A stretch of 64,000 bases of DNA. Origin: Rubinisphaera italica (GTDB lineage Bacteria > Planctomycetota > Planctomycetia > Planctomycetales > Planctomycetaceae). This document shows, in pieces, positions 20,678 to 32,706 of the stretch. Below the pieces are notes generated by a model. The model searched no databases, had not been told where the DNA came from, and worked only from the letters and a program-made list of their open reading frames with translations. How positions within the stretch are numbered: the first letter of the stretch is position 1; each line of letters begins with the position of its first letter. The translations under genes and the position numbers were made by a program. The DNA lies in the NCBI RefSeq assembly GCF_007859715.1, contig NZ_SJPG01000001.1:3498728-3562727 (forward strand), in the 5' to 3' direction.

Positions 20678-22045
20678 TCAGGCACAGCCACTCTTGCACG
20701 TTTCTGGAACCGGTCCAGTCGCAAGAGATTCTGTTTCGACGTCTGCTGCCGAATCACACTTATTCTTATGTGATTTTCCCTGATGCAACATTTCCGGATC
20801 GGTTGTGCGAGCGGTCATCCAGGCATACAGGACAGTCGTAGCCAAAGCAGCTCCAGCTGTTGTCAGGAACATGGGACGAAAACCGAACTGATCGATAATT
20901 GCGCCTAACAATGGTGCAAAGACAACACCCCCAATATCGATAAAGCACAGAACGAGCGTTGTTCCGGTTCCACGGTATTGTCTCGGAAAGTGTTCCGTCC
21001 CCAACGAGACCACACATGGAAACAGTAATGCGTGAGCGAACCCACTACAGATCGCTGGCAAAATAAACTGCCACTCGGCTGTCACAAAACAGAGTCCCGT
21101 ATATCCAATCACATGTCCGATCATACCCAGGACGATCATTCGATGCCGACCATAAACTTTACTGGTATGACGGGTGAGCAAGCGAACGATAAACGCACTG
21201 ACGGCGTACGCAGTGAAGTAAGTGCCTACTCCCTTCAAACCTAAAGTCGTAGCGTATCGCGCAATAAAGACTGTCGAACAGGCAAAAGCCATCCCAATCA
21301 TGATTCCAACAATAACAACCCATCCAGGCCAGTATCGTTTCAGCAACGGCCACGCAGCGGGGCTGTCTCTCTGAAGTTCCATTCGTTCATGCCGGGTGAT
21401 CATCGCAACAATCACCAGATAGACCCCCGCCATTACTGAAGAAGTTCCCAGCAAAACACTGTGCCTCAAAAGGCTATCAGGTGTGAATTGTAAAACAACG
21501 TCTCCCAATTGTGAGCCGAGGATCATCCCCAGAAACCCACTGGAGCCGAGTGTTGCAATCATTTCCGTACGACGTTCCGGCGGAACTTGATTTTGAATAT
21601 GTGTCATCGAACAGGCGAACATCCCCCCCAGACCGAAGGCGAAAAGCGTCCGTCCGCCATACATCAGAAAGCCGAGTGATGGCAGGAAAACCATGACCAG
21701 CATGCCTGTCAGATACAATAGTGAACAGGCAATCCATAACGGACGGACTCCATATCGATCGATCCATTGCCCGAGAAACAGCCGTCCGACCAGTGCGCCT
21801 ATGGATCCAACACTCACAATTGTCCCGGCAACCTGATCGCTTCCGCCGAGCATGTTAATCATATCGGCAAATCGAAAGGTGAGTGCATTGGCCGAAACGA
21901 GAATCAGATTGGCGATGTATGCCCACCAGAATATGGAATTGTAGATTGAAGCGATCTGCGGGGATTCTACCTGCGAAATGGTGACTCCCTCCAACGTACC
22001 CACGCCTGAAGTCGTGGCGTACTGGTCGGGAATAGAAGAACTCAT
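20678..22045 (-). CDS. Major facilitator superfamily transporter
   Basis: A 455-residue polytopic inner-membrane carrier of the MFS, with about 12 hydrophobic segments between residues 40 and 410. The loop 2-3 motif is seen as [18 protein letters not shown], close to the consensus GxLaDrxGrkxxl, and a second-half equivalent is [17 protein letters not shown]. The first 35 and last 45 residues are soluble. Substrate cannot be told: no siderophore, sugar or drug signature stands out. It probably forms an operon with the zinc-ribbon gene downstream. The gap to the ABC permease upstream is 172 bases. Confidence 0.9.
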   Translation of the reverse strand: MSSSIPDQYATTSGVGTLEGVTISQVESPQIASIYNSIFWWAYIANLILVSANALTFRFADMINMLGGSDQVAGTIVSVGSIGALVGRLFLGQWIDRYGVRPLWIACSLLYLTGMLVMVFLPSLGFLMYGGRTLFAFGLGGMFACSMTHIQNQVPPERRTEMIATLGSSGFLGMILGSQLGDVVLQFTPDSLLRHSVLLGTSSVMAGVYLVIVAMITRHERMELQRDSPAAWPLLKRYWPGWVVIVGIMIGMAFACSTVFIARYATTLGLKGVGTYFTAYAVSAFIVRLLTRHTSKVYGRHRMIVLGMIGHVIGYTGLCFVTAEWQFILPAICSGFAHALLFPCVVSLGTEHFPRQYRGTGTTLVLCFIDIGGVVFAPLLGAIIDQFGFRPMFLTTAGAALATTVLYAWMTARTTDPEMLHQGKSHKNKCDSAADVETESLATGPVPETCKSGCA

Positions 22046-22217
22046 AGCTGGTTCAATTCAGGAAGGAAATTAAGTTTGTAGACCATATTCTACGGAGATC
22101 AGGCTGACTGACAACCTGTCTTTTCGAGCATTGCAGGATTTCTGCATCAGCTCGAAACGCATCAAAACATAAAGACATTTCAGCGTGTCCGGTTGGACTC
22201 GCATAATAACCTGATGC

Positions 22218-23102
<885 letters not shown>

Positions 23103-23329
23103 TCTCTCTGGCTAAAATTACTTTGGAACAACGGATGGGCTTAATGGTTTGCGGTGTCTCTCGATAGCTCGAAAGGTATTAAAATTTAATTCATCAGGAT
23201 TGCGGGGCGTTCTGTAAGAGAGGAAGTCTTTGAAGCAAATCGTATCTACTATTTCTATCTGTGAAAATCCGTGTCCATCCGTGGTTCAAATTTCACCAAC
23301 ACACTCAACCTCGATTTCTCCCAACTAAA

Positions 23330-24337
23330 TCAGACAACGGCCTCTTCCGTTTCCGGCTTTCGGTGACTGTCGAAGAGTTCTGCGAAGACGTCTTCCAGAG
23401 GGCGATCGTGAACTGTGATATCGTGGATGTCATACCGATCCAGTAAAGTGGCCAGGATATGGGAGACCTGTTCGCGTTCGACTTTCAGTTTTGCGACACC
23501 CAGGTCAACACTGAGCAATTCCCCGAACCGCTCCAGGTCCTCTGGAATTTCCCCATCAGAAAACTGCAGGGCGATTACTTTGTGCAGGCTGAAACGATCG
23601 ACCATATCGCTGAGGGAACCATCGTGGCGAATTTCTCCTTCATCGATAATGATGACCCGTTTGCAGAGCGCTTCGACATCTTTCATATAATGCGAAGTCA
23701 GTACGACCGTGATCCGCTCTTCCTGCTGATAATATTTCAAGAATTCCTGCACACGTTTCTGACTGACAACATCCAGTCCGATCGTCGGCTCATCCAGAAA
23801 CAGAACGCGAGGATTGTGCAGCAAGGAGGCGATCAATTCCATCCGCATCCGTTCGCCGAGCGAAAGTTCGCGAACCGGTTGCCCGATTAAACGCTTCACC
23901 TCCAGGAGAGATGTCAGTTCGTCCAGTCTGCGGTTAAACACATCTGCCGGGACTTTATAAATGGCCTGATGCAGTCGAAAGGATTCCTGAGCAGGCAGGT
24001 CCCACCAAAGTTGATTTTTCTGCCCCATCACCAGCGAAAAATTACGTCGATAAGCATTCTCCCGCTTCCAGGGAACATGCCCGAGGACAGTTGCGGTGCC
24101 CGAAGACGGAAAAATCAGACCAGAAAGAAGTTTGAGAGTGGTCGTTTTGCCGGCTCCGTTTGGTCCAAGAAAACCGACAATTTCCCCTTCCTGAATCTGA
24201 AAACTGATTGATTTAACCGCATCGACAGTTGAATATTCTCGCTTGAATAAATGCGATACCGATGCCCACAGACCTTCGTGTTTGCGATAAACACGATACT
24301 GCTTGCCAAGTTGGGAGACATCAATAATTGCAGACAT
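23330..24337 (-). CDS. ABC exporter ATP-binding protein (COG4586 type)
   Basis: A 335-residue ATPase that powers the permease encoded downstream. Walker A is GPNGAGKTT, the Q-loop region reads [10 protein letters not shown], the signature is [12 protein letters not shown], Walker B is [12 protein letters not shown], and the H-loop histidine is in TSHYM. The N-terminal [18 protein letters not shown] and the extra C-terminal domain of about 90 residues are typical of the uncharacterised COG4586 group. The LSLGE signature in place of LSGGQ is normal for that group. It leads the two-gene unit and has its own upstream gap. Confidence 0.92.
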   Translation of the reverse strand: MSAIIDVSQLGKQYRVYRKHEGLWASVSHLFKREYSTVDAVKSISFQIQEGEIVGFLGPNGAGKTTTLKLLSGLIFPSSGTATVLGHVPWKRENAYRRNFSLVMGQKNQLWWDLPAQESFRLHQAIYKVPADVFNRRLDELTSLLEVKRLIGQPVRELSLGERMRMELIASLLHNPRVLFLDEPTIGLDVVSQKRVQEFLKYYQQEERITVVLTSHYMKDVEALCKRVIIIDEGEIRHDGSLSDMVDRFSLHKVIALQFSDGEIPEDLERFGELLSVDLGVAKLKVEREQVSHILATLLDRYDIHDITVHDRPLEDVFAELFDSHRKPETEEAVV

Positions 24338-24576
24338 AAATTGAGCGATCGTTCGGTGATTCTTTTTCTATAGTGTAGATGCTAATTTCGCGATCGCCAG
24401 TCAAGTGCATCTGAGAATTCACGATCGAATTCAATTCCATAATCACTGTTGTGTAATATTATGGCCACGAAGGCACGAAGAGAGGTTCTACCTGTAGCCC
24501 AACATACTTCTTCCACCACGAGCAAATTATCTCTCTCATTTTGGCGTGTTAGCGATTTATTACCAACTGAACAAAA

Positions 24577-24605
24577 AAAGGCAGGTCTCAAGACCTGCCT
24601 TTTCT
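24577..24605 (-). terminator. Terminator of the C-terminal protease gene
   Basis: A perfect 12-base stem AAAGGCAGGTCT/AGACCTGCCTTT closes a tiny loop, and a run of seven T follows on the minus strand. It lies about 25 bases past the protease stop codon. Confidence 0.88.
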
Positions 24606-24627
24606 GGAATGACTTCACAGCCAATGC

Positions 24628-26700
24628 TTATCGGCCCTGGACGATTTTCATCTGACGGAGCACAGAGACATAGTCACTGGTGATTTCCAAAACTTCGTCG
24701 TTATAGAACGTTTGAGGAAAAATTTCTTTCTCTTCGTCTTTCTTCTCATCGTTATTGAGATCCGGGAAGAGATCGTTGTTTTCGTTATCATCCTGTGCCC
24801 GTTCTTTTCCAAGGACGGATTCATTCAGGCTAACGCTTTTACGATTCTTGCGTTCCACCAAGCGGGCGATCTGTTTTTCCAGTTTCTGGAATTCCTCAGT
24901 TTCCCCAACACGTTCCCGGCTTTCTTTCTGGAGTTGATCGATGATCGGCCCCGAAGTAAAGCCAGCATTGTAAACACCTTTGGCCCGGGGAATGTGATCG
25001 AATTCCAACGCATTATCCAGGAATGATTCTCCCAGATCCATGTGATCGATTCGAGAAGGCAGGACGATGTCAGATCGTACGCCCCGGTTTTGTGTGCTGT
25101 CTCCATTGACGCGATAGAACTGCTGAATCGTCAACTTGAGTGCACCTCGGTCTTGAGGCTGGAACAATCGGAAACGGAACAGAGGATCTGCCACCGGCAT
25201 CACATTTTGAACAGTTCCCTTTCCGTGAGTTGTGTAATCTCCTACGACAATTCCACGATTGTAATCGACAATCACACCAGCGAAAATTTCTGAAGCCGAA
25301 GCGGAGAGGCGGTTGCAAATCACGACCAAAGGCCCATCGTAAACGAGATCTCTGTTTTCATCTTTGTGAGAGCGGACGGTGCCATCAATTTCCTTAACCT
25401 GAACGACTGGTCCTTCAGTGATGAACAGCCCGGAAACACCAATCGCTTCGCTGAGTGCTCCACCACCATTGTTTCGCAGATCGATCACAACAGCATCGAC
25501 GCCACCCTGTTGATTGAAATCAGCCAGAACTTTGCGGACGTCTTTTTCAGTACTTTTAAAGTCACGATCACCATTTTGAGCACCGGCAAAGTCGCGGTAG
25601 AACGAAGGAATGTTAATCACTCCAACTTTCACAGGTTGCCCAATTCGGTCCTGCAGGTTCAGAACTTCGCCTTTAACTTCCTGCTCGTTCAACTCAATTT
25701 TCTGACGAACCATTTCGTAAACAGCAGTATCTCCGCCTTCGGCTTTTTTCACACGCAGACGAACTTTTGTACCACTTTTTCCACGAATCAGGCGAACAAC
25801 GTTTTTCAGTTTCATTTCGACAATGTCGACAAATTCGCCATCTTCCTGACCAACTGCCACAATTTTATCTTTAGCCTGCAGGCGACCATCTTTATCGGCT
25901 GCTCCCCCTTTGACAACTTCGTACACAACGGTAAAGCCATCTTCGTATCGCAGTTGTGCACCGATTCCTTCAAGAGACAATCGCATATTGATCTGGAAAT
26001 CTTCCAGTGTCTGTGGAGACATGTAGCTTGAGTGTGGATCGAAAGAACGAGCCAGAGCTGTCAAATACATTTCAAGAATTTCATGATCATCTGTCAGTCG
26101 CAGGTTGCTGGCAATCGTTCGGTACCGGCGATGCAACTGTTCGCGGATCTCTTTGATGTCCTCTTCTTTATCTTTTTCTTCGAGCTTGAGATCGAGCATT
26201 TCATATTTGATTCGCTTCCGCCAGCGTTCTTCCCGTTCGGCTTCAGTTCCATAATCAATCGCATCGGCATCAGTAATAATATCTTCATCGACAGTAAAAT
26301 CGAAATCCTGATCGATCAACTCGTGGGCACGGTTTATCTGCTGATCAACCAGATCGAGATAGCGGGCAAACACTTTACGGGCAAAGTCAATATTGCCAAC
26401 CAAAAGCTGATCATCCAGATTTTTGCGATCCTTCACGAAGGAATCGATGTCTGACTTCAGGAAGTAGAGTTTGTTGGGATCGAGATCTTCGATGAATCGG
26501 TCGTAAAGCCCCATCGAAATTTCATCATCGATTTTGTGCTGACCGATGTGCGATTTTTCAATCATTTTGCAGACAAGACGAGCCGTCGCAGTGTCGCCGC
26601 CATTCTCGGTCGCAAGTTGTTGAGCTCCAATCGTGGAAACGATGAGACAAACCCCAACAATAGAGAGTAGCGCGATGCGTCGAAACAATGGCGATTTCAT
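24628..26700 (-). CDS. prc: C-terminal processing protease (tail-specific, Prc/Tsp)
   Basis: A periplasmic S41 protease that degrades proteins from their C-termini. I start it at ATG 26700 ([15 protein letters not shown]), which begins a clean signal peptide and follows GGGA; the in-frame ATG at 26736 adds 12 residues before the signal. The 690-residue size matches E. coli Prc. A helical N-terminal region precedes a PDZ domain at about 225-320 ([24 protein letters not shown]), followed by the catalytic core: RNNGGGAL, the nucleophile serine in [12 protein letters not shown] and the lysine of GKGTVQ. It is monocistronic with its own terminator. Confidence 0.95.
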   Translation of the reverse strand: MKSPLFRRIALLSIVGVCLIVSTIGAQQLATENGGDTATARLVCKMIEKSHIGQHKIDDEISMGLYDRFIEDLDPNKLYFLKSDIDSFVKDRKNLDDQLLVGNIDFARKVFARYLDLVDQQINRAHELIDQDFDFTVDEDIITDADAIDYGTEAEREERWRKRIKYEMLDLKLEEKDKEEDIKEIREQLHRRYRTIASNLRLTDDHEILEMYLTALARSFDPHSSYMSPQTLEDFQINMRLSLEGIGAQLRYEDGFTVVYEVVKGGAADKDGRLQAKDKIVAVGQEDGEFVDIVEMKLKNVVRLIRGKSGTKVRLRVKKAEGGDTAVYEMVRQKIELNEQEVKGEVLNLQDRIGQPVKVGVINIPSFYRDFAGAQNGDRDFKSTEKDVRKVLADFNQQGGVDAVVIDLRNNGGGALSEAIGVSGLFITEGPVVQVKEIDGTVRSHKDENRDLVYDGPLVVICNRLSASASEIFAGVIVDYNRGIVVGDYTTHGKGTVQNVMPVADPLFRFRLFQPQDRGALKLTIQQFYRVNGDSTQNRGVRSDIVLPSRIDHMDLGESFLDNALEFDHIPRAKGVYNAGFTSGPIIDQLQKESRERVGETEEFQKLEKQIARLVERKNRKSVSLNESVLGKERAQDDNENNDLFPDLNNDEKKDEEKEIFPQTFYNDEVLEITSDYVSVLRQMKIVQGR

Positions 26701-26736
26701 AAGAGATTCCCACGTAAATTTTTTAGAAGATATCAT

Positions 26737-27215
26737 GGCCGATTGCCTGCCGAATCTATTGGAATCAAATCCAGTGACCCGGATGCGAATGTGCGAAAAT
26801 CCTGCAGGCAGTCCCTGAGGACAGGTTCGGAAAGGGGAATCACGATCACTTGTAAGCGAATCGCTTGTCAGTCATCTCCTCCCTGAGTACCCGACTTCAC
26901 TCAATCGTAGCGTTTTCCCCAAACCACGGCAATATGCAGATGGCTTGATGAGCCAGATCGCTTTGAATGTCATATTAGAGAGCAATTTCAATTTGATCGA
27001 ATCAGCATCTGCTTTCAGGATTTTACGAATTATTAACGTCATCTGTTTGATTATTGCGCATTTTCATAACAAACAAAGTTCTCATCAGCTGCTTATGCAG
27101 TCACTTTCCGGTATCAATCCTGTCGACGACTCGAATTCCCGGCTGCTCGTTGGCAGTATCTGAATGAGCGATTACAATCAGGTTTCGATAAGAATCACCT
27201 GAATTGAGGAACACT
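26737..27215. other. Intergenic region upstream of metG
   Basis: This AT-rich gap of about 480 bases separates divergent prc and metG and should hold both promoters. A 72-codon plus-strand frame (26945-27163) lacks a ribosome site and family resemblance. No T-box or other riboswitch was recognised ahead of metG. Confidence 0.4.
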
Positions 27216-29255
27216 ATGTCTCGGCGAATTTTAGTGACGGCTGCCCTGCCGTATGCCAATGGTCAAATCCATATTGGACACCTGGTCGAGTATGTCCAGA
27301 CCGATATCTGGGTCCGCTTTCAGAAGTTGCGTGGGAATCAATGCCTGTTTTTCTGTGCCGACGATACTCACGGCACCGCGATCATGATTCGTGCTCGTCA
27401 GGAAGGGCGCAGCGAAGAAGAAATGATTGCTGAAATGAAGGAATCCCATCTGCAGGATTTCAACGATTTCCAAATCGAATTCGACAACTATGGCAGCACA
27501 AACAGTCCAGAAAACAAGGAATTATGTAATCGAATCTGGGTCGCCCTCCGCGATGCAGGCCTCGTTTCTGAAAAAGATGTCACTCAACTGTTCGATACCA
27601 AAGAAGAGACTTTTTTAGCCGATCGATTCGTTAAAGGGACTTGCCCGAAGTGCGGTGCAGAAAACCAATATGGGGATAACTGCGAGGTTTGTGGTTCGAC
27701 TTATAGTCCCGGAGAGTTAGTGAACCCGATTTCGACTCTCTCAGGTACAACTCCGGAAATTCGCACAGCTCCCCACTTATTTGTGAGTATCGAAAAACTA
27801 CATGAATTTCTCGAGGAATGGACTCAAACCGGCAATCATTTGCAGCCGGAAGTGAGCAACTATCTCAAGAAGCAGTTTCTCTCTGAGCCACTTCGCGACT
27901 GGGATGTCTCTCGCCCTGCCCCGTATTTCGGGTTCGAAATTTCAGATGCGCCCGGTCACTACTGGTATGTCTGGTTTGATGCCCCGATTGGTTATATTGC
28001 ATCGACTTGGGAATGGTGTAAAAAGCAGGATGAAGGCCTTTCAAAATACTGGCAGAGCAATGACACGGAAATCCATCACTTCATTGGGAAGGATATTACG
28101 TACTTCCACACACTGTTCTGGCCAGCCATGCTCAAGACGGCTGGATTCAATTTGCCTACTAAAGTCCATATTCACGGCTTCCTGACTGTCAATGGCGAAA
28201 AGATGTCCAAGAGCCGCGGCACATTCGTGAATGCCCGCACCTATTTGAATCATCTCGACCCGGCTTATTTCCGATACTTCATTGCCTCTAAGTTGAGTAA
28301 TGGACTCGACGATCTTGATCTGAATCTGCAGGAATTCATAGATAAAGCGAATGCGGATCTGGTTGGAAAGCTGGTCAACATCGCCAGTCGCTGTGCAAAG
28401 TTCATCAACGGCAACGAGATGAGCACCCCATATCCCGATGATGGCGGGCTGTTCAATGCAGGAGCCGAAGCGGGTGAACGGATCGCGGCTTGCTATGAAA
28501 ATTGCGATTACTCTCAGGCCATGCGAGAAATTATGCAACTTGCGGAAGTCGCTAATAAATACATTGAAGACCAGCAGCCGTGGACTTTGAAGAAAGATCC
28601 AGAAAAGCAGGACGAATTACGGAATGTCTGCTCGATTGCCTTGAATCTGTTCCGGCAAATCGTAATTTACATCTCGCCAGTCCTGCCAGACCTGGCCACG
28701 AAAACAGGCGAATTACTCAGTGAAAAACTCGATGCATGGAGCCAGGCTTCGACGCCCTTAACCGGGAATACGGTCAATAAATTTACTCACATGATGAAGC
28801 GAATTGAAGAAGAACAGGTTCAGAAAATGATTGAAGAAAGTCGAGAAGGTCAGGAAATTCCCGAAGAGAATACAGCTCCAGAGTGGGATGATTCTGCCCA
28901 ACCGCTGGAAGATGAACCGATGTCGGAAGAGTGTTCCATCGATGATTTCGTAAAAGTTGATTTGCGAGTCGCCCGTATTCTGGAAGCTCAGCACGTTGAA
29001 GGAGCCGATAAGCTTCTGCAACTGACCTTGAGTCTGGGTGGAGAGAACCGCCGCAATGTGTTTGCAGGCATTAAAGCTGCATACAGCCCGGAAGACCTGG
29101 TTGGTCGATTGGTCGTATGCGTCGCCAATCTGAAACCCCGCAAAATGCGTTTCGGCCTGAGTGAAGGCATGGTCTGTGCTTCTGGTCCTGGCGGAAAAGA
29201 AGTCTTCCTGTTAACACCCGATTCGGGGGCACAGCCGGGCCAGCGCGTGCATTAA
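27216..29255 (+). CDS. metG: Methionyl-tRNA synthetase
   Basis: Charges tRNA-Met with methionine using ATP. The ATG at 27216 ([16 protein letters not shown]) follows GAGGA by six bases; the in-frame TTG at 27204 overlaps that site. The 679 residues are of the MetG1 type. They include the HIGH motif as HIGHLVEY, a four-Cys zinc knuckle ([17 protein letters not shown]), the KMSKS motif in GEKMSKSRG, the anticodon domain, and a C-terminal tRNA-binding EMAP-like domain after an acidic linker ([26 protein letters not shown]). It is transcribed alone. Confidence 0.97.
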   Translation: MSRRILVTAALPYANGQIHIGHLVEYVQTDIWVRFQKLRGNQCLFFCADDTHGTAIMIRARQEGRSEEEMIAEMKESHLQDFNDFQIEFDNYGSTNSPENKELCNRIWVALRDAGLVSEKDVTQLFDTKEETFLADRFVKGTCPKCGAENQYGDNCEVCGSTYSPGELVNPISTLSGTTPEIRTAPHLFVSIEKLHEFLEEWTQTGNHLQPEVSNYLKKQFLSEPLRDWDVSRPAPYFGFEISDAPGHYWYVWFDAPIGYIASTWEWCKKQDEGLSKYWQSNDTEIHHFIGKDITYFHTLFWPAMLKTAGFNLPTKVHIHGFLTVNGEKMSKSRGTFVNARTYLNHLDPAYFRYFIASKLSNGLDDLDLNLQEFIDKANADLVGKLVNIASRCAKFINGNEMSTPYPDDGGLFNAGAEAGERIAACYENCDYSQAMREIMQLAEVANKYIEDQQPWTLKKDPEKQDELRNVCSIALNLFRQIVIYISPVLPDLATKTGELLSEKLDAWSQASTPLTGNTVNKFTHMMKRIEEEQVQKMIEESREGQEIPEENTAPEWDDSAQPLEDEPMSEECSIDDFVKVDLRVARILEAQHVEGADKLLQLTLSLGGENRRNVFAGIKAAYSPEDLVGRLVVCVANLKPRKMRFGLSEGMVCASGPGGKEVFLLTPDSGAQPGQRVH

Positions 29256-29746
29256 TCATTACGGATGAAGGATAGCCCAGATAGCTTCGCTATCTGAGTG
29301 GTCGAAGGCCTCTTGAGGACTTCAGATTGTTGACTGAATTTCCCACAGTCTACTTGCGCCTGCGCCGCCCCGAAAGATTCTTTCGGGGCTAACCAAGTTT
29401 TAGTGAGCAAATTCATTGTCAGGTGAAACGCCCCGAGTCAGTCATGACTCGGGTGGGGTCGAGTCACCTTGGGCTTGATCTCAAAAGTCGCACAAGGATC
29501 GTGAGAACACCCCTGCAATAACCGGCAAGGCTCGCCTGAAAATAAAAGCACGAAGCGCAAGCGAGTGTGTCACAGAGTTGAGGACACACTCGCTTGCGCT
29601 TCGTGCTTGTAGAATTGCGATCCAATCAATTGAACTAGAGCATATTCAATAGTTACCTGCAGCGTTCAGCAGGAGCAAACACATCGTTTTAGGACATTTG
29701 ATGTCCATGCGACTGCAGATACCATTTGAAAATGGTCTAGCAAAAA
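29256..29746. repeat. Repeat-rich gap between metG and fabF
   Basis: About 490 bases between convergent genes with at least three hairpins. CCCCGAAAG/CTTTCGGGG lies at 29368-29388 and CCCGAGTCA/TGACTCGGG at 29432-29453. The large palindrome at 29546-29608 is listed separately. GATAGCTTCGCTATC-like sequence occurs near 29279. No coding potential was found. Confidence 0.6.
29546..29608. repeat. REP-like palindrome, best copy of the CGAAGCGCAAGCGAG family
   Basis: Two perfect 26-base arms built on AAGCACGAAGCGCAAGCGAG are inverted around an 11-base loop. This is the longest perfect palindrome noticed in the window and matches, with few changes, the copy at 4617-4680 and partial copies at 18665 and 47759. 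Confidence 0.85.
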
Positions 29747-30994
29747 TTACCCCTCAAACGTCTTAACAACCAGGCAGGCATTGTGGCCGCCGAAACCGAA
29801 GCTGTTGGTGAGGATGTGAGACATCTTTATCTGACGGGCTTCATTGGGGATGTAATCGAGATCGCAAGCTGGATCTGGATTTTCGAGATTGATTGTTGGC
29901 GGAGCAACCTGCTCCTGTAACGCCAATGTACAGATCACGAATTCCACACCACCAGAGGCTCCCAGCATGTGACCGAGCTGGCTTTTCGTACTTGAAACAG
30001 TCAGTTTTTTCGAATGTTCACCAAAGACCGTTTTAATGGCAGCAGTTTCGGCTTTGTCGCCAAGTGGTGTACTCGTGCCATGGGCATTGATGTAATCGAT
30101 GAATTCGGGTTTGACTCCGGCATCATCCAAAGCGCGTCTCATTGCATAGGATGCTCCACGACCTTCGGGATCGGGGGCGGTCATGTGCGTGCCATCTGCG
30201 GACATGCCGTAACCGACAAGTTCGCCGAGAATGTTGGCTCCACGAGCTTTGGCATGTTCGAGCTCTTCAAGGATGACAACACCGGCTCCTTCGGAAAGGA
30301 CGAAACCGTTGCGGTCAGTATCGAAAGGCCGACTCGCCCGTTCGGGCTCGTCGTTTCTTTTGGAGAGTGCATTCATGCGGGCAAAACCGGATAATCCCAT
30401 CGGGGTCATCGCTGCTTCGCTACCACCGGTCACCATGACATCGGCTTCGCCATATTGGATCAGTCGATAAGCATCACCAATTGCATTCGTTGCTGAGGCA
30501 CAGGCAGTAGCAACCGCTGAGTTTGGTCCTTTGAGCCCCCAGTTCACTGAGATATTCCCACTGGCGGCATTGACCATCAGCTTGGGTATCATGAAAGGAG
30601 AAACGCGGGATGGCCCTTTATTATAGAGCGCGTCGTGTTGATCTTCGATCTCATTCAGTCCGCCGATCCCACTGCCGATCAGCACACCATGTCGGTAGGG
30701 ATCTCCCTGAGAGAGATCGATACCAGCTTGCGTGATCGCTTTATGTGAGGCGACCATACCGAACAGGACAAAGCGGTCCATGCGGCGTTGTTCGCGAATA
30801 TCGAGCGGCATGTGATCCTCGGGTTTGAAGTGGCGTACTTCACCCCCGAAAGTGACTTTGTATTCTGAACAGTCAAACCGTTCAATCGGGCCAATTCCGC
30901 TTTTGCCTGCGCAAAGCTTGTCCCAAAACTCAGCCACTTCACAGCCGAGCGGGGTCACAACCCCGCATCCTGTGACTACAACACGTCGGCGCAT
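29747..30994 (-). CDS. fabF: 3-oxoacyl-ACP synthase II
   Basis: Condenses malonyl-ACP with acyl-ACP during fatty-acid elongation. The 415-residue length is standard. The active-site triad Cys-His-His is in ACASATNAIGDA, NAHGTSTPLGDKAET and SQLGHMLGASGG, and the N-terminus RRVVVTGCGVVTPLG is typical. It starts three bases after the acpP stop codon, so the two are translationally linked. It is the last gene of the unit rpmF-plsX-fabD-acpP-fabF on the minus strand. Confidence 0.97.
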   Translation of the reverse strand: MRRRVVVTGCGVVTPLGCEVAEFWDKLCAGKSGIGPIERFDCSEYKVTFGGEVRHFKPEDHMPLDIREQRRMDRFVLFGMVASHKAITQAGIDLSQGDPYRHGVLIGSGIGGLNEIEDQHDALYNKGPSRVSPFMIPKLMVNAASGNISVNWGLKGPNSAVATACASATNAIGDAYRLIQYGEADVMVTGGSEAAMTPMGLSGFARMNALSKRNDEPERASRPFDTDRNGFVLSEGAGVVILEELEHAKARGANILGELVGYGMSADGTHMTAPDPEGRGASYAMRRALDDAGVKPEFIDYINAHGTSTPLGDKAETAAIKTVFGEHSKKLTVSSTKSQLGHMLGASGGVEFVICTLALQEQVAPPTINLENPDPACDLDYIPNEARQIKMSHILTNSFGFGGHNACLVVKTFEG

Positions 30995-30997
30995 CGT

Positions 30998-31228
30998 TCA
31001 GGACTTCTCCTGAATATATTTGACAGCATCACCAACGGTACGAATTTTTTCGTAGTCGTCATCTGGAATTGTGATGTCGAATTCTTCTTCAAACTCCATG
31101 ACGAGTTCAACCAAATCCAGTGAATCGGCTTTCAGATCGTCTTGAAATGAGCTTTGAGAGTTGATTTCTTCCTTAGGGAAGTTCAGCTGCTCGCTCACAA
31201 TGCCGATAACTTTTTCCTCAATGTCCAC
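30998..31228 (-). CDS. acpP: Acyl carrier protein
   Basis: The small acidic carrier of growing acyl chains in fatty-acid synthesis. I start at GTG 31228, which follows AGGAGAGG by six bases and gives 76 residues, the normal ACP length; the longer open frame upstream is not ACP-like. The phosphopantetheine serine is S36 in [13 protein letters not shown], the usual position. FabF follows immediately. FabD lies upstream beyond a 337-base gap, so acpP-fabF may also have its own promoter. Confidence 0.97.
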   Translation of the reverse strand: MDIEEKVIGIVSEQLNFPKEEINSQSSFQDDLKADSLDLVELVMEFEEEFDITIPDDDYEKIRTVGDAVKYIQEKS

Positions 31229-31565
31229 TCGAACCCTCTCCTGTTTTCGGGTTGATAATTCTGGCAGGCCAATCCTGTATTCAATGGCCCAATATCGCGT
31301 TTCTCGTTCAGCCTGACAAGTCCGACTGAGAATTAACTGCCAACAGTAAAATTGACATTGCTTCCGTGGTATATCGCTTTTTGAAATTTGTGTAAACTCT
31401 AATCCCGACCTGTTTTTACTCATTTTACAGGAAGCTGGGAATCCGTGGCAAAATCTCTGAAATAAATGCTGAATCCTGCTGGTGAATTGCTCCATTTAAA
31501 CCTGGCGATTGGTGGCACTGTCAAACAAAGCCAGTGCCACCCTGATTTAAAATTGGATCAAAGTA
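31229..31565. other. Gap between fabD and acpP with a small palindrome
   Basis: This 337-base gap within the fab unit probably holds a promoter for acpP-fabF. A palindrome GGTGGCACTG/CAGTGCCACC lies at 31511-31541, just after the fabD stop codon, and could act as a terminator or attenuator. It belongs to the GCCAGTGCCAC-type repeats seen also at 33798-33871. Confidence 0.5.
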
Positions 31566-32483
31566 TCAGGCAATTGATTCATCGTTGTAATTTTCGACGC
31601 TTGCTTTTCTGGCAATCCGCTTCATCAAGCCTTTTAGAACTTTCCCAGGACCGATTTCATAAAACTGCTCGACACCCATTTCCAGCAATGCATTCATCGA
31701 TTTTTCCCAGAGAACAGGGTGCACGACCTGCTTGACGAGAATATCACGAATTTCAGAGGCATCGCTATGTGTTTTCGCATCGACATTGGAGACTACGGGA
31801 ATTCGCGGAGCATGAATTTCCACAGATTCCAGAACCGCCGCTAACTTCTCCGTTGCCGACTGCATAATTGGTGTGTGAAACGCTCCAGCGACTTTTAACG
31901 GAATCGCCCGGCCACCTGCCTCTTCTGCAAGCCCGACGACCTTGTCACAGGCAGCCTGATCCCCGGAAACGACAATATTCCCCGGACACAGGTAATTCGC
32001 AATCTGAATCAAACCAGCATCGCTGGCTTTGTCGCAAACCTGCTGAACTTTTTCTTCATCGAGAAGCAGAAGACTGACCATCCCGGAAGGAGTCGCATCG
32101 GCTGCAGCCTGCATGGCCTGACCACGCACTCGGACAACCCGCAAACCATCTTCAAAAGACATCGCTCCAGCAAATGCCAGTGCCGTGTATTCGCCCAGAC
32201 TCAATCCAGCTGCCACTTCGACCTGATCGAATGCCTCTGGCGACTGATCTTTCACCACTTCCAGCGACGCCAAACTCGAAACATACAAAGCCGGTTGACT
32301 GATTTCGGTCGCATTGATTCGTTCCTCAGGACCTTCGGCACATAATTTCAGGAGATCGAAACCGAGGATTTCAGCAGCTTGATCAAATAACTGACGTGCG
32401 GCAGGATATTTCTCGGCAACTTTTACGCCCATTCCAATTTGCTGGGCGCCTTGTCCGGGAAACAAAAAGGCTGTTTTTGGCAT
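31566..32483 (-). CDS. fabD: Malonyl-CoA:ACP transacylase
   Basis: Loads malonyl groups from CoA onto ACP. The 305-residue protein begins MPKTAFLFPGQGAQQIGMG, has the nucleophile serine in AGLSLGEYTAL, the substrate arginine in RVRGQAMQAAA and the active-site histidine in GAFHTPIM. It lies between plsX (about 220 bases upstream, with a repeat) and acpP. No fabH or fabG is interleaved, unlike the standard rpmF-plsX-fabH-fabD-fabG-acpP-fabF order. Confidence 0.97.
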   Translation of the reverse strand: MPKTAFLFPGQGAQQIGMGVKVAEKYPAARQLFDQAAEILGFDLLKLCAEGPEERINATEISQPALYVSSLASLEVVKDQSPEAFDQVEVAAGLSLGEYTALAFAGAMSFEDGLRVVRVRGQAMQAAADATPSGMVSLLLLDEEKVQQVCDKASDAGLIQIANYLCPGNIVVSGDQAACDKVVGLAEEAGGRAIPLKVAGAFHTPIMQSATEKLAAVLESVEIHAPRIPVVSNVDAKTHSDASEIRDILVKQVVHPVLWEKSMNALLEMGVEQFYEIGPGKVLKGLMKRIARKASVENYNDESIA

Positions 32484-32507
32484 TATTCAGTCTCTCTTCC
32501 TCGCTCC

Positions 32508-32635
32508 CAAGGTCCTCCCTGGGAACGCATGATTCCGAAGCTCCCGCTTCGGTAATATGGATATTCATTTTCTTAGGGACTTGAAGCAGAGCTTCAAACC
32601 AGTGTGTTCCCAAGGGGCCCCCCGGGAACAAGAAT
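32508..32635. repeat. Composite palindromic element between plsX and fabD
   Basis: Contains CCCAAGGTCCTCCCTGGGAAC and GAAGCTCCCGCTTC hairpins followed by GAAGCAGAGCTTC and TTCCCAAGGGGCCCCCCGGGAAC. A related CCCAAGCTCACCCGTGGGAAC lies near 41905-41925, so it is a dispersed family. Confidence 0.55.
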
Positions 32636-32706
32636 AAGGGCTCGAGTATTAAATTGGAATCCTCACTGTGGGCCTCGCTGCATTACGACCCCAGCCCCAT
32701 TGTAAA

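Noticed and set aside
25366..26454. Long plus-strand frames (221 and 140 codons) opposite the C-terminal protease
   Set aside because: They are Phe- and Asn-rich shadows of prc with no ribosome sites.
31229..31495. N-terminal extension of the ACP frame to 31495
   Set aside because: GTG 31228 has a strong ribosome site, gives the standard ACP length and places the active serine at 36.
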